Assembly: GCF_032598785.1 (NCBI RefSeq)
Contig: NZ_CP102984.1
Reading direction: 5' to 3' (one strand)
Length of the DNA stretch: 64,000 nucleotides
DNA from: Terrisporobacter petrolearius
GTDB lineage: Bacteria; Bacillota; Clostridia; Peptostreptococcales; Peptostreptococcaceae
The notes under the pieces were generated by a model. It saw nothing but the letters and a program-made list of their open reading frames with translations, ran no database searches and was not told where the DNA came from. Positions within the stretch are counted from its first letter, which is position 1; each line of letters opens with the position of its first letter. This document shows positions 8,541 to 17,918 of this stretch, one piece after another. The position numbers were made by a program, and so were the translations under genes.

Positions 8541-8930
8541 ATGAAAAAAACAAAAATGATAAATAGCGAGTTATCTTATGTAATAAGTCAAATGGGACAT
8601 ACTGAGTCTTTAACTATTGGAGATTGTGGTTTACCAATTCCATCACAAACTAAAAGAATAGATTTAGCTTTAACTCATAATGTACCTACTTTTATTCAAA
8701 CTTTAGATGTAATACTTGAAGAATTATGTGTTGAAGAAGCTATAATAGCCACTGAAATAAAAGAAAAAAATCCAGAAGTTTACAAAGCAATAAAAAAAAG
8801 AGTTTCTAAATTACAAGAAGTAAGTCATGAAGAATTTAAAGTTTTAACAAAAGACAGCAAGGCAGTAGTAAGAACTGGAGAATGTAGTCCTTACGCTAAC
8901 ATAATTTTAAAATCAGGAGTAGTATTTTAA
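8541..8930 (+). CDS. rbsD: D-ribose pyranase RbsD
   Basis: RbsD speeds the interconversion of beta-pyranose and beta-furanose ribose so that the kinase receives its preferred form. The 129-residue protein has the catalytic His20 (QMGHTESL), Asp28 in IGDCGLP and the C-terminal GECSPYANIIL signature. The length matches the family (about 130). It starts two bases after rbsK; its last base is the first base of the rbsA start codon, so the two are translationally coupled. Confidence 0.96.
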   Translation: MKKTKMINSELSYVISQMGHTESLTIGDCGLPIPSQTKRIDLALTHNVPTFIQTLDVILEELCVEEAIIATEIKEKNPEVYKAIKKRVSKLQEVSHEEFKVLTKDSKAVVRTGECSPYANIILKSGVVF

Positions 8931-10453
8931 TGAAAACACCAATTTTAAAAATGACAAATATAGTTAAAGAATTCCCCGGTGTTAAAGCCCTTGATGGAGT
9001 TAATATTGAACTTTACGAAGGTAGAGTCATGGCTCTTATGGGTGAAAATGGTGCTGGGAAATCAACACTTATGAAAATACTAAGTGGTGTATATAAAAAA
9101 GACGGGGGTGAAATCTTCTATGAAGGAAAAAAAGAAGATATCAAAGGACCAAAGGATGCCACAGACAAAGGTATCGCAATAATACACCAAGAATTAAACT
9201 TAGTTAATGACCTAAGCATAGGTGAAAATATATTCTTAGGTAGAGAACCTAAAAAAGGATTCAAAATAGATTTTAATAAATTACACGCTGACAGCCAAGT
9301 TTTATTAAAAAGATTGAATATAAATAAAGACCCTAGAGAGCTTGTCCAAAACTTAAGTATAGGCGAAAAGCAGATGATAGAAATCGCTAAAGCTCTTTCT
9401 CTAGACGCAAAAATAATAATAATGGACGAGCCAACAGATGCTTTAACTGATAAAGAAACTAAATCATTATTTAAAGTTATAAATGAGCTAAAAGCTGATA
9501 ATAAAGCTATAGTTTATATATCACATAGATTAAAAGAAATTTTTGAACTTTGCAATTATATAACAGTCCTTAGAGATGGTAAGTTTGTTGGTCAAGAAGA
9601 AATATGTAACCTTGATGAAGATAAAATGATAGAAATGATGGTTGGTAGAAAACTAACAGACCAGTTTCCTCATTTACAAGTTGAAAAAGGTGAAACAATT
9701 TTAAAATTAGAAAGTGTTTCTAATAAGTTTGTAAAAGATATTTCTTTTGAAGTTAAAGCCGGGGAAATACTTGGCGTATCAGGGCTTATGGGTGCTGGTA
9801 GAAGTGAACTTGCTAAAAGTATATACGGCCACCTTCCTTTAGAAAAAGGTCGTATTATAAAAAAAGGAAAAACGCTAAATCTTAAATCATCTCAAGATGG
9901 TGTAAAAAATAGAATTGCTTATGTAAGTGAAGATAGAAAAGGTGACGGACTTATTTTAGGTTTATCAATAAGAGAAAATATGACTTTATCTTCTCTAGAA
10001 AGAATTTCAAAATCTTTTGTAGTTGATAAAAATAAAGAAAAAGAAAGAGTTAATAGTTATATAGATAGAATAAGAATTAAAACTCCTAGCATGGAACAAT
10101 TAATTAAAAAATTATCTGGAGGTAACCAGCAAAAGGTGGCCATAGCAAAAGCTCTTATGACACACCCTGATGTGTTAATCTTAGACGAACCAACTCGTGG
10201 TGTTGACGTTGGTGCTAAAAAAGAAATTTACGATTTAATAAACGAGTTTAAATCACAGGGAAAAGCAATCATTATGATTTCTTCTGAAATGCCAGAAATT
10301 CTAGGTCTATCTGACAGAATTCTAGTTTTAAGTAATGGTAAAATAACAGGAGAATTTGATATAAAAGAAGCTACGCAAGAAAAAATATTGAAATGTGCAG
10401 TAGAAATTAAGGAGGATCGCAGGGATGTCATCTCAAGTGAAGCAAAAGCATAA
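8930..10453 (+). CDS. rbsA: Ribose ABC importer ATP-binding protein RbsA
   Basis: This 507-residue ATPase powers ribose import and has two fused nucleotide-binding domains, as in sugar ABC transporters of the CUT2 class. The first has Walker A GENGAGKST (38-46), signature LSIGEKQM and Walker B IIMDEPTDAL. The second has the degenerate Walker A GLMGAGRSE, signature LSGGNQQKV and Walker B LILDEPTRGVD. It partners with RbsC in the membrane and RbsB outside. The stop lies 29 bases inside the rbsC start region, an overlap that couples the two genes. Confidence 0.96.
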   Translation: MKTPILKMTNIVKEFPGVKALDGVNIELYEGRVMALMGENGAGKSTLMKILSGVYKKDGGEIFYEGKKEDIKGPKDATDKGIAIIHQELNLVNDLSIGENIFLGREPKKGFKIDFNKLHADSQVLLKRLNINKDPRELVQNLSIGEKQMIEIAKALSLDAKIIIMDEPTDALTDKETKSLFKVINELKADNKAIVYISHRLKEIFELCNYITVLRDGKFVGQEEICNLDEDKMIEMMVGRKLTDQFPHLQVEKGETILKLESVSNKFVKDISFEVKAGEILGVSGLMGAGRSELAKSIYGHLPLEKGRIIKKGKTLNLKSSQDGVKNRIAYVSEDRKGDGLILGLSIRENMTLSSLERISKSFVVDKNKEKERVNSYIDRIRIKTPSMEQLIKKLSGGNQQKVAIAKALMTHPDVLILDEPTRGVDVGAKKEIYDLINEFKSQGKAIIMISSEMPEILGLSDRILVLSNGKITGEFDIKEATQEKILKCAVEIKEDRRDVISSEAKA

Positions 10454-11393
10454 TAAATTTGATTTAAAGGAAACATTAATAAAATACAAAAGCTTAGTAG
10501 GACTACTTGCTCTAATAGTGGTAGTTTCAATACTTAGCCCATCATTTTTAAGTACAAAAAACATATTTAATATATTAAGACAAACTTCAGTAAATGGAAT
10601 AATTGCAGCAGGTATGACTTTTGTTATATTAACTGGTGGAATTGACTTATCTGTAGGTTCTATACTTGCCATAAGTGGCGCTCTATGTGCCTCTCTATTA
10701 GTTTCAGGTAATAATGTATTTGTGGCAGTTTTAGCTGCTTTGGTAATAGGTGCTTTAGTAGGATTTTTAAATGGTTTCATAATAACTAAAGGTAAGTTGC
10801 AACCATTCATAGCAACTCTTGCTACAATGACTGTCCTTAGGGGTTTAACTTTAGTTTATACTGATGGCAAGCCAATAACTCTTGGAAGTGGTGAGTTAGC
10901 TTTAAGTTTCGGACAAATTGGTGGAGGTAAAATTCTCGGTATACCTACACCTGCTCTAATTATGATAGTAACATTTACAGTATGTACTTATATACTTAAA
11001 AATACTAAAATGGGTAGATATACTTATGCTTTAGGTTCAAACGAAGAAGCAACAAGACTTTCTGGTTTAAATACAGACAAAATAAAAATAGCAGTTTATA
11101 CTATAAGTGGTCTACTTGCTTCTATTGCAGGTATAATAATAACTTCTAGATTATTCTCTGCTCAACCAACTGCAGGTAATGGATATGAACTTGATGCTAT
11201 AGCAGCTGTAGTTCTTGGAGGAACTTCCCTTACTGGTGGTAAAGGAAAAATAACTGGAACAATAATTGGTGCATTAATAATTGGTGTTTTAAGCAATGCC
11301 TTAAACATATTAGACGTATCATCATATTATCAAATGATGGTTAAAGGTGCTGTTATATTAATAGCTGTACTTTTAGACAGAAAAGGTAACTAG
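10425..11393 (+). CDS. rbsC: Ribose ABC importer permease RbsC
   Basis: This 322-residue CUT2-class permease has about ten membrane helices and forms the channel as a dimer. Recognisable stretches are GMTFVILTGGIDLSVGS near residue 60, the conserved GxNExAxRLSG loop (ALGSNEEATRLSGLN) that contacts the ATPase, and AIAAVVLGGTSLTGG. The start ATG 10425 has an AAGGAGG site inside the end of rbsA. It is followed by rbsB after 12 bases. Confidence 0.95.
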   Translation: MSSQVKQKHNKFDLKETLIKYKSLVGLLALIVVVSILSPSFLSTKNIFNILRQTSVNGIIAAGMTFVILTGGIDLSVGSILAISGALCASLLVSGNNVFVAVLAALVIGALVGFLNGFIITKGKLQPFIATLATMTVLRGLTLVYTDGKPITLGSGELALSFGQIGGGKILGIPTPALIMIVTFTVCTYILKNTKMGRYTYALGSNEEATRLSGLNTDKIKIAVYTISGLLASIAGIIITSRLFSAQPTAGNGYELDAIAAVVLGGTSLTGGKGKITGTIIGALIIGVLSNALNILDVSSYYQMMVKGAVILIAVLLDRKGN

Positions 11394-11405
11394 GAGGTAG
11401 TAAAA

Positions 11406-12308
11406 ATGTTTAAAAAAATAACTACCATAATAATATCATTAATTTTATGTACATCATTACTAGTTGGATGTAGCAAAAAAAGTGTTGATAATACTAAGAA
11501 AATAGGTCTTATAGTATCTACTTTAAACAATCCTTTCTTCGTAGATTTAAAATCTGGTATAGAAAATGAAGCAAAAAAATTGGGATACAATGTAGTTGTA
11601 CTAGACTCTCAAAATGATCCTGCCAAAGAAGTTTCTAACATGGAAGATATATCTGTTAAAGACGTAGATGTGGTTTTATTAAATCCTGTTGATTCAGATT
11701 CTGCCATAGCCTCAGTTATGGTAGCAAATAACTTAGATCTACCTGTAATTACAGTGGATAGAGTTTCTAATGGTGGGAAAGTCATTTCTCATGTTGCTTC
11801 TGACAATGTGGAAGGTGGAAAAATGGCTGCCAAGTATTTAATTGAAAAATTAGGCAATAAAGGAAACATAGTGGAACTTGAAGGTATAGCCGGATCTTCT
11901 GCAACTCGTGATAGAGGATACGGATTTGATAATGAAGTAAAAAATAGTAATTTAAAAATAATAACTAAGCAAAGTGCTGATTTTGATAGAACTAAAGGCC
12001 TTTCTGTAATGGAAAATATAATTCAATCAAAGGGTAATATTAATGCTGTCTTTGCTCAAAATGACGAGATGGCTCTTGGTGCTTTAAAAGCTTTACAAGA
12101 TGCAAATATGAAGGATGTTTTAGTTGTAGGATTTGATGCCACAGATGATGCTGTAATATCTGTACAAAAAGGTGATATGGCTGCAACTATAGCTCAACAA
12201 CCCAAATTAATTGGAAAAACTGCAGTAAACTTAGCACACAGATTTTTATCTGGCGAGAAGGTTGAAAACTTTGCTCCTGTAGAATTAAAGTTGATAGAGA
12301 AAAAATAA
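11406..12308 (+). CDS. rbsB: Ribose-binding lipoprotein RbsB
   Basis: This 300-residue substrate-binding protein delivers ribose to RbsAC at the outer face of the membrane. It has a lipoprotein signal with lipobox LVGC (Cys22), then a periplasmic-binding-protein type I fold (KKIGLIVSTLNNPFF, VVLLNPVDSDSA, GSSATRDRGYGF, FAQNDEMALGALKAL, VVGFDATDDA). The Asn-Asn-Pro-Phe-Phe and Arg-Asp-Arg motifs match ribose-binding residues in E. coli RbsB. It is the last gene of the operon and is followed at once by a strong terminator. Confidence 0.95.
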   Translation: MFKKITTIIISLILCTSLLVGCSKKSVDNTKKIGLIVSTLNNPFFVDLKSGIENEAKKLGYNVVVLDSQNDPAKEVSNMEDISVKDVDVVLLNPVDSDSAIASVMVANNLDLPVITVDRVSNGGKVISHVASDNVEGGKMAAKYLIEKLGNKGNIVELEGIAGSSATRDRGYGFDNEVKNSNLKIITKQSADFDRTKGLSVMENIIQSKGNINAVFAQNDEMALGALKALQDANMKDVLVVGFDATDDAVISVQKGDMAATIAQQPKLIGKTAVNLAHRFLSGEKVENFAPVELKLIEKK

Positions 12309-12359
12309 AAATAGCAAAAGGTCAACATATAAATTATATGTTGACCTTTTGCTATTTTT
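12307..12359. terminator. Strong bidirectional terminator after rbsB
   Basis: A 25-bp perfect stem beginning AAAAATAGCAAAAGGTCAAC with a three-base loop. It ends the ribose operon and also overlaps the stop codon of the converging minus-strand gene. Confidence 0.9.
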
Positions 12360-13158
12360 CAAGTTCAAAAAGTTGCTTATCTTCTACTTTTATCCATCCA
12401 TATCTTCCTGCTTCATTTACTACTTTTATACATTGATTACCATTATAATTATAAAGTGATACTAAATTAATTTTATCACCTCTTAAAAGATTATATGCCT
12501 TTACATTACCAATATTCGTCTCATATACTATAGTTTCATCTTTTACTACATATTTATTTTCTTTACTAATACCTACAACTTCAGCTTCTTTTTTATCTAT
12601 CTCAGTAAAATCACAATCAAGTTTTCTTTTATAAACATAATTTATAAAAATTGATTCATCACCAATAACTTTACTATAATGATTAAAATTAGCTGAATCA
12701 TCTGTTACTCCATAAGTAATTTTCATTGTTCCATTTTTATCATCATTATTTATAATTCTTCCATTCATTGTGAAATTATAACTTTTATTTTCACCACAAT
12801 ATGTAAAAATACTTATTTTACTATTTTCAATCTTATCACCTAGAATTACATATATTTCTTTCTTATTGTCAATCTTGTTGAAATCATATATATGTACACT
12901 TATATTATTTTCATCTTTAAATTTTTCTTTTAATTTATTATTTATATATAAGTTCACAATAAAATCATTTTTCCCGTCTTTATATGACTCTAACATTATT
13001 TCTTCACGTTCCCCATCACCATTTAAATCAAAAAAGTATTCTTTATCATAATTCAACTGATTTTGTGATAGATTCATTCTAAAAAAAATTTCATCTATTT
13101 TATCATAATTTAAAAATATCACTACCGCAAAAACAATTAACACTACTATCCTTTTCAT
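12352..13158 (-). CDS. Exported or membrane-anchored protein with EF-hand-like and SH3-like motifs
   Basis: I do not recognise a named family for this 268-residue protein. It opens with a hydrophobic helix (RIVVLIVFAVVIFLNY) that is either a signal peptide or an anchor, with no lipobox. Residues near 43-53 read DLNGDGEREEI, an EF-hand or VCBS/FG-GAP-type calcium loop. The C-terminus (LYNYNGNQCIKVVNEAGRYGWIKV) looks like a bacterial SH3 strand set. Acidic and lysine-rich segments lie between. The ribosome site AGGGGG is well spaced. It stands alone and converges on the ribose operon. A wall-associated role is a guess only. Confidence 0.6.
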   Translation of the reverse strand: MKRIVVLIVFAVVIFLNYDKIDEIFFRMNLSQNQLNYDKEYFFDLNGDGEREEIMLESYKDGKNDFIVNLYINNKLKEKFKDENNISVHIYDFNKIDNKKEIYVILGDKIENSKISIFTYCGENKSYNFTMNGRIINNDDKNGTMKITYGVTDDSANFNHYSKVIGDESIFINYVYKRKLDCDFTEIDKKEAEVVGISKENKYVVKDETIVYETNIGNVKAYNLLRGDKINLVSLYNYNGNQCIKVVNEAGRYGWIKVEDKQLFELEK

Positions 13159-13318
13159 CTATACCCCCTACACACTTCGGTAACTGTTTATAAACAATTG
13201 TACACTAAAAATATATTTTATAGGTTACATATATTTTTTTTTATATATCATTGAATTTATTTCATTTTGTAATCTTATTAAAAGTTAAAGCCTAAATATT
13301 ATATTATTCCCAAATAAA

Positions 13319-13366
13319 TAAATCCTCTTGTAATATGATATAAATATCATATTACAAGAGGATTTA
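13319..13366 (-). terminator. Rho-independent terminator of the antiporter gene
   Basis: A 22-bp stem (TAAATCCTCTTGTAATATGA and onward, with its complement) and a four-base loop lie nine bases after the antiporter stop. Confidence 0.8.
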
Positions 13367-13374
13367 TAATTACA

Positions 13375-14637
13375 TTAAGCAACTACTTCAGATACGTTAT
13401 CTGTTGTTTCTTCTAATACGCCTAATTTTTTCGCAACTAGTTTTGTAGTACTTGCTTGTACTATTAAAGTTACAAGTATAGTCATAAATACTACTGAAGA
13501 TATTATTTCATAACCTGGTACTTTCATAGCCACTATTATTCCTGATACTGCAGCTGGTATAACCCCAGTTTCTCTAACCCACATCATAAATAATTTATCT
13601 TTAAATGTCCACTGTGCCTTTCTATCAAATGCAGTCGATGCTAACACTACTAAAGGTCTTCCTACAAACATTAAAACTAATACTGTTATTAATGATGGTA
13701 GCCAATATTGAGCTAATGCTGATATATTTACTTGAGTACCTAGTAAAACAAATATAGACATACGACATATTATAGCTATACTTTCCGTAAAATGTACTGT
13801 TGGTTGATAATCAGCTTCTTCTAACCAAATTCCAAACATTTTTTTATTTCCTGAAATTAATCCTGCCATAAATACTGCCATATATCCACTACCATAAAAC
13901 ATTGTAGCTAGCTCATAAGCAAGAGTAACTGTTAACATTGACATAATTGGGGCATAGGAATGGAATATTCCCACTCTTTTATCTGAAACTAATATTATTA
14001 ATAAATATCCTACTAATATTCCTACACCTATTCCTACTGCTGCTGAAATAAGTAATTCCTTAATACTATCTACTGCTGAGAACTGACCACTCATAACTAT
14101 ACCTAATAATGCAGAAGATAATATAGCACCTACTGCATCATTAAAAGCAGACTCACTTACAACAGTTTGTTTTATCTTGTCCTTTATTCTAACCTGTTTA
14201 AATACAGGTATAAGTGCTGCCGGATCCGTTGACGCTACAACAGCTCCTAAAAGAAGCGCCGTCATAATAGGTAAATTAAATACTTTAGCTGCCACAACGC
14301 CTACTACAGCTGCAGATATTACAACACCTACTGTTGATAACATTCCTACACTTACTTTTACCTTATTTAGTACTTTTAAATTAATTTCTTTGCCACCTTC
14401 GTATAATATAAATGCTGATCCAAAAGTAAGTATTAAATTATTTTCTACTGGAAAAGCCCCTATACTTAAAATATTTAAAAAAGCTGGTCCTATTATTATG
14501 CCGGATATTAAATATAGTATTACATCTGGAATTTTTAATATTTCACTTACCCTTCCCAGTGCAATACCCGTAATTATTATCATCGAAAATATTAACAATA
14601 AATTATTGGTAGCAATCGCTTCTATGCTTCCTTCCAT
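13375..14637 (-). CDS. Cation:proton antiporter (CPA1/NhaP-like)
   Basis: This roughly 420-residue integral membrane protein exchanges Na+ or K+ for H+. About 12 membrane helices are visible. The ion-binding region has STDPAAL near residue 137 and SESAFNDAVGAI near 166, where the Asn-Asp pair is the hallmark of electroneutral CPA1 exchangers. There is no C-terminal TrkA-N or TrkA-C regulatory domain, only a short acidic tail. The start is placed at ATG 14637 because GTGGAG just upstream serves as the ribosome site; an in-frame GTG at 14652 would sit inside it. It is monocistronic. Confidence 0.88.
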   Translation of the reverse strand: MEGSIEAIATNNLLLIFSMIIITGIALGRVSEILKIPDVILYLISGIIIGPAFLNILSIGAFPVENNLILTFGSAFILYEGGKEINLKVLNKVKVSVGMLSTVGVVISAAVVGVVAAKVFNLPIMTALLLGAVVASTDPAALIPVFKQVRIKDKIKQTVVSESAFNDAVGAILSSALLGIVMSGQFSAVDSIKELLISAAVGIGVGILVGYLLIILVSDKRVGIFHSYAPIMSMLTVTLAYELATMFYGSGYMAVFMAGLISGNKKMFGIWLEEADYQPTVHFTESIAIICRMSIFVLLGTQVNISALAQYWLPSLITVLVLMFVGRPLVVLASTAFDRKAQWTFKDKLFMMWVRETGVIPAAVSGIIVAMKVPGYEIISSVVFMTILVTLIVQASTTKLVAKKLGVLEETTDNVSEVVA

Positions 14638-14834
14638 ACTATTCATCTCCACTCTATCAATTTTGTTTTTAATCTAATAATTATCCATTATATACCCCTA
14701 ATTATAAGAAGTCAATGCTCGTGAACGTTGTCGAAATGTAAAATTTCATTAACATTTTTTAGGAAATTTATTATAAGTTTAATTTTTATTGAACTACAAT
14801 TAATTTTAATATATTTTTCTTTTTTTAACTAAAA

Positions 14835-14861
14835 AAGCTATAAGATTAAATCTTATAGCTT
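14835..14861 (-). terminator. Rho-independent terminator of the zinc-ribbon gene
   Basis: A 13-bp stem (AAGCTATAAGATT and complement) followed on the minus strand by a T run, 13 bases after the gene's stop. Confidence 0.8.
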
Positions 14862-14874
14862 GTCTTTAACAGAA

Positions 14875-15033
14875 TTATCTTCTGTTGTTGTTATTTTGTT
14901 GTTTTCTAGCTTTTCTACATTCTGGACATCTAACTGGCTCGTTATCAAATCCTTTTTCTTTGTAGAATTGTTGTTCTCCTTCTGTGAATAAGAACTCAGC
15001 TTTACAGTCTTTACATATTATCTTTTTATCCAT
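14875..15033 (-). CDS. Small zinc-ribbon protein
   Basis: This 52-residue protein has two CxxC knuckles, ICKDCKAEF at residues 6-14 and VRCPECRKAR near 36-45, separated by a FTEGEQQFYKEKGF linker. This is the pattern of the probable zinc-ribbon (zf-trcl) domain that binds one Zn ion. The start is placed at ATG 15033 because a clean AGGAGG site lies ten bases upstream; the 11 extra upstream codons have no site. The basic, Asn-rich tail may bind RNA or the ribosome, which is inference. Confidence 0.8.
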   Translation of the reverse strand: MDKKIICKDCKAEFLFTEGEQQFYKEKGFDNEPVRCPECRKARKQQNNNNRR

Positions 15034-15285
15034 TATATTAATCCTCCTATAAAGACTATATAGCAATAATTTGTCTTTATAGGAAAAAATTATTATCTAA
15101 ATTAATCTTTATTTATTCTTATTCTAAGAATAACATATTCTCTCAATAAATACAAGTATTTCATATATTTTAGCGTTTTTATTTTCATCCAAGAATGATA
15201 TTATTACTGCTTAAATACTACAAGTAACCTTAACTTACCTATCATCATAAAATATAATAAGTAGTTTAATATAAGGGGGTAAAAT

Positions 15286-15804
15286 ATGAGTATCCTTAAT
15301 CGAGAACCAATTATACAAATAGTACCTGTTCCTACATCACCAGCTTTAATAATTTCAAGACCCAGTCCATCTATTTCACAATTTCCGCCTGTAACAGAAC
15401 TTGAAACAAACATATATCCAGGACTAGATATTCATAAGGTAAAAATAAAATCACTTTTTTCAAATGCATTTGTAATAGTAGGATATAATGAAGTTTTATA
15501 TGCCGTGGCCACTATTGCTCAACAAGGAGAAACCTTTAAAATAATTCCTATTAATAACTATCAGGTAAAACTTAAAATTGTTGGGGGACAATTTGTAAGA
15601 ATCGATTATAATGGTTCATTAGTTGCTGATGTTAATAAAAATAATGCTACTATTTTCAATATTTTACGAACAGGATATATGAAATTTAGTTTAATAGCGC
15701 CACAAGGAAAGTACGTTAATGTAAGACAAAGTGATAATATGTTAGTTGCTAAATCAGATTATACCAGTCCTAAAACAAAGTTTAAATTTAAAAATGATAA
15801 TTAA
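15286..15804 (+). CDS. Hypothetical protein with a possible beta-trefoil (fascin-like) half
   Basis: This 172-residue protein has a good AGGGGG site. It has no signal peptide; the first 50 residues are rich in Pro, Ser and Ile and look unstructured. From residue 55 on it is a run of beta strands. The C-terminal repeat GKYVNVRQSDNMLVAKS...KTKFKF resembles the GKYLxxxxxxLxA...F pattern of fascin or ricin-type trefoils, which bind sugars or actin. That assignment is by pattern only and weak. It is a single gene with its own terminator and converges on the MutS2-like gene. Confidence 0.5.
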   Translation: MSILNREPIIQIVPVPTSPALIISRPSPSISQFPPVTELETNIYPGLDIHKVKIKSLFSNAFVIVGYNEVLYAVATIAQQGETFKIIPINNYQVKLKIVGGQFVRIDYNGSLVADVNKNNATIFNILRTGYMKFSLIAPQGKYVNVRQSDNMLVAKSDYTSPKTKFKFKNDN

Positions 15805-15844
15805 AGAAAAGTGGAAGTGTAACAAGTTACACTTCCACTTTTCT
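15805..15844. terminator. Bidirectional terminator
   Basis: A 19-bp perfect stem (AGAAAAGTGGAAGTGTAAC and complement) with a two-base loop between converging genes. Confidence 0.88.
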
Positions 15845-15849
15845 TTAAC

Positions 15850-17754
15850 TTATCTATTGTATTTTATTTCCTTTTGAATTTTCTTTAAAGCTTTTTTAGA
15901 TCCTCTTTCTATATCCCTATCTAGCTTTCTTTTTTCAAAGCTTACAAACAAACTATTTAAATCATACCCTTTTGGATATAATTCTTTAGCTTTAAATTGT
16001 AATTTTAATCTTCTAGCATTTATATTAATAAATTCATCTTTATATAAAATTTCCACGTTGTTAAATTTGTCAATCGGCTTATACACTATACCAAAATCAT
16101 TGAAATCTAATAGTTCTACCTTATCTCCCATTTCAAGATTCGGAAAATCTGTCAAAATTAAATTTTCTTTTTCAACAACTTTATTTAAAATCTTATTTTC
16201 TTTTACTAAAGTGAAATCATAATTTTTATTGTCCATATAAGTTTTTGCCTTTTGTAAAACTTTATCTTTTATTCCCATTTTTTTAGAAATAAATAAGGCA
16301 TTACTATCCTCTGATTTGCCAATAACAAGCTTGTATAATGGCTCTAATGTTTCCTTATTAAACATCATTCCTGCATTTTCAAAATGAGGATGTTTATTGG
16401 CAAAGTGTTTAATTTCTTCATAGTGAGTAGATGCTATCATAATACAACCCATTTGATAAAACTCTTCTAGGAGTGCAATAGCTAAACTAGCACCTTCATT
16501 TGGATCTGTTCCAGAACCTATTTCATCAAAGAGTATCAAGGTATTTTTGTTAGCTTCTCTCATAATATCTGCTATATTTTTTATATGAGAGGAAAAAGTA
16601 CTAAGTGCATTTTCTATACTTTGATTGTCTCCTATATCAACAAATACTTTTTCAAACACACTAATTTCAGTATTTTCCATGGCTGGTATATCGAAACCAC
16701 ACTGTGTCATTAAAGTTAAGATACCTACAGTTTTTAGAGTAATAGTTTTTCCACCTGCATTAGGTCCTGTTATAATTAAACTTCTATATTTATTACCTAT
16801 TTCAAAATCCAAAGGCACTACATTGACTTTTAACAAAGGATGCTTTCCTTTAACAATCTTAGTATAGCCATGATTATTTATCTTTGGAGTAATACATTTA
16901 TTATTTTGGCTAAATTTAGCCTTAGCAAATATCATATCATACTTAGATACTATTTCCATATTTAATTTAATCTCTCTAATTTTGTCATAAATCAATTCTG
17001 TAAGATATGATAAAATCTTATATTCTTCTATAGATTCTTCACTTTTTAATGTAATTAAATCTAAAGAATATTTGCTTATGGATGCTGGTTCTATAAACAC
17101 TGTTGAACCCTTTGAAGAAGTATCTAAAATTGCTCCATCAACTTCATTTTTAAAAGATGATTTAATAGGTACTACAAATCTATCATCTCTTTTGCTTATA
17201 ATAAATTCTTGTATATACTTTTTATTAGTAGAAGATGTTAAAAATTTATTTAATCTTTCTTTTATTCTACCTTCGCATATATCTATACTTCGTCTAATTT
17301 TCTTCAATTCTTTACTAGCTTCACTAGAAATTTTATTATTTTTAATTGAAAATTTAATTTCTTCTTCTATATTTTCGCATTCTGTTATATTTAATGCATA
17401 AGAACTTAATGTAGGTGAATAAAATTCCTTATCCAACATAAATGATTTTGTCTTTCTACATCCTCTTAAGAAATCTTCACTAGAAACAAGTTCCGCAACA
17501 TCTAAAATCATTCCCTTTTCTACTTTATCTATTACAGGATATATATTAAATAATCCTTCTAGTGGTACATGATTACTATTTTCTAATACTTTTCTTGCTT
17601 CTTTATTTTCTTCTAACTTTTTCTTAACAACAGAATAATTTCCACTGGGTTCTAATTTGTCTATAAGACTTTTCCCAAGTGAACTTACACAGTGTACTTT
17701 TACTAATTCTTTAACTTCATTTAATTGTAATTTTTCAAATGTATCTAAATTCAT
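15850..17754 (-). CDS. MutS2-like ATPase lacking the Smr nuclease domain
   Basis: This 634-residue protein has the MutS2 layout: N-terminal helical core (1-300), Walker A GPNAGGKT at 330-337, Walker B with LILFDEIGSGTDP, the D-loop and the STHYEE switch near 450, then a KOW-like strand segment (MGDKVELLDFNDFGIV). Canonical MutS2 is about 780-790 residues and ends in a Smr endonuclease domain. Here the chain ends in a Lys/Arg-rich helix after residue 600 with no Smr motif, and the stop is followed by a clean terminator, so this looks like a natural short paralogue and not a truncation. MutS2 proteins are known to act on collided or stalled ribosomes and on recombination intermediates. A leader ORF and hairpin upstream suggest attenuated expression. 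Confidence 0.85.
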   Translation of the reverse strand: MNLDTFEKLQLNEVKELVKVHCVSSLGKSLIDKLEPSGNYSVVKKKLEENKEARKVLENSNHVPLEGLFNIYPVIDKVEKGMILDVAELVSSEDFLRGCRKTKSFMLDKEFYSPTLSSYALNITECENIEEEIKFSIKNNKISSEASKELKKIRRSIDICEGRIKERLNKFLTSSTNKKYIQEFIISKRDDRFVVPIKSSFKNEVDGAILDTSSKGSTVFIEPASISKYSLDLITLKSEESIEEYKILSYLTELIYDKIREIKLNMEIVSKYDMIFAKAKFSQNNKCITPKINNHGYTKIVKGKHPLLKVNVVPLDFEIGNKYRSLIITGPNAGGKTITLKTVGILTLMTQCGFDIPAMENTEISVFEKVFVDIGDNQSIENALSTFSSHIKNIADIMREANKNTLILFDEIGSGTDPNEGASLAIALLEEFYQMGCIMIASTHYEEIKHFANKHPHFENAGMMFNKETLEPLYKLVIGKSEDSNALFISKKMGIKDKVLQKAKTYMDNKNYDFTLVKENKILNKVVEKENLILTDFPNLEMGDKVELLDFNDFGIVYKPIDKFNNVEILYKDEFININARRLKLQFKAKELYPKGYDLNSLFVSFEKRKLDRDIERGSKKALKKIQKEIKYNR

Positions 17755-17788
17755 TTTAATCTCCTTTATTTATATATCAATCTTATAT

Positions 17789-17850
17789 AAAAAAGACTTC
17801 TTTATAAATAAGGATAGTAGTTTGTGGTTACTCCCTATTTATAAAGAAGT
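17789..17850 (-). promoter_or_regulatory. Terminator-type hairpin (attenuator candidate) in the MutS2-like leader
   Basis: On the minus strand, a 15-bp perfect stem (ACTTCTTTATAAATA with its complement, 17836-17850 and 17796-17810) is followed by six T at 17789-17794. It has the form of an intrinsic terminator but lies upstream of the gene, 35 bases before the start codon. The terminator of the preceding mod operon is separate, further upstream. The left arm contains the stop codon of a short leader ORF, so ribosome position on that ORF could decide whether the hairpin forms. Confidence 0.65.
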
Positions 17851-17879
17851 TCTCCCACAATGCTCTTATTATTTTTCAA
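17835..17879 (-). CDS. Candidate leader peptide of the MutS2-like gene
   Basis: A 14-codon ORF (TTG start; MKNNKSIVGELLYK) follows an AAAGGGAGAG ribosome site at suitable spacing. A second in-frame TTG at 17885 is closer to the site. The TAG stop at 17837-17835 lies in the left arm of the terminator-type hairpin. This arrangement is that of ribosome-mediated attenuators found before antibiotic-response genes in Firmicutes. Existence of translation is inferred. Confidence 0.5.
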   Translation of the reverse strand: MKNNKSIVGELLYK

Positions 17880-17912
17880 AAACAACTCTCCCTTTTCATT
17901 TTTATTTACAAT

Positions 17913-17918
17913 ATTATA
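17913..17918 (-). promoter_or_regulatory. Candidate -10 element for the MutS2-like transcript
   Basis: A perfect TATAAT on the minus strand, about 28 bases before the leader ORF. The -35 region is only T-rich and overlaps the mod terminator, so the promoter is tentative. Confidence 0.4.
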
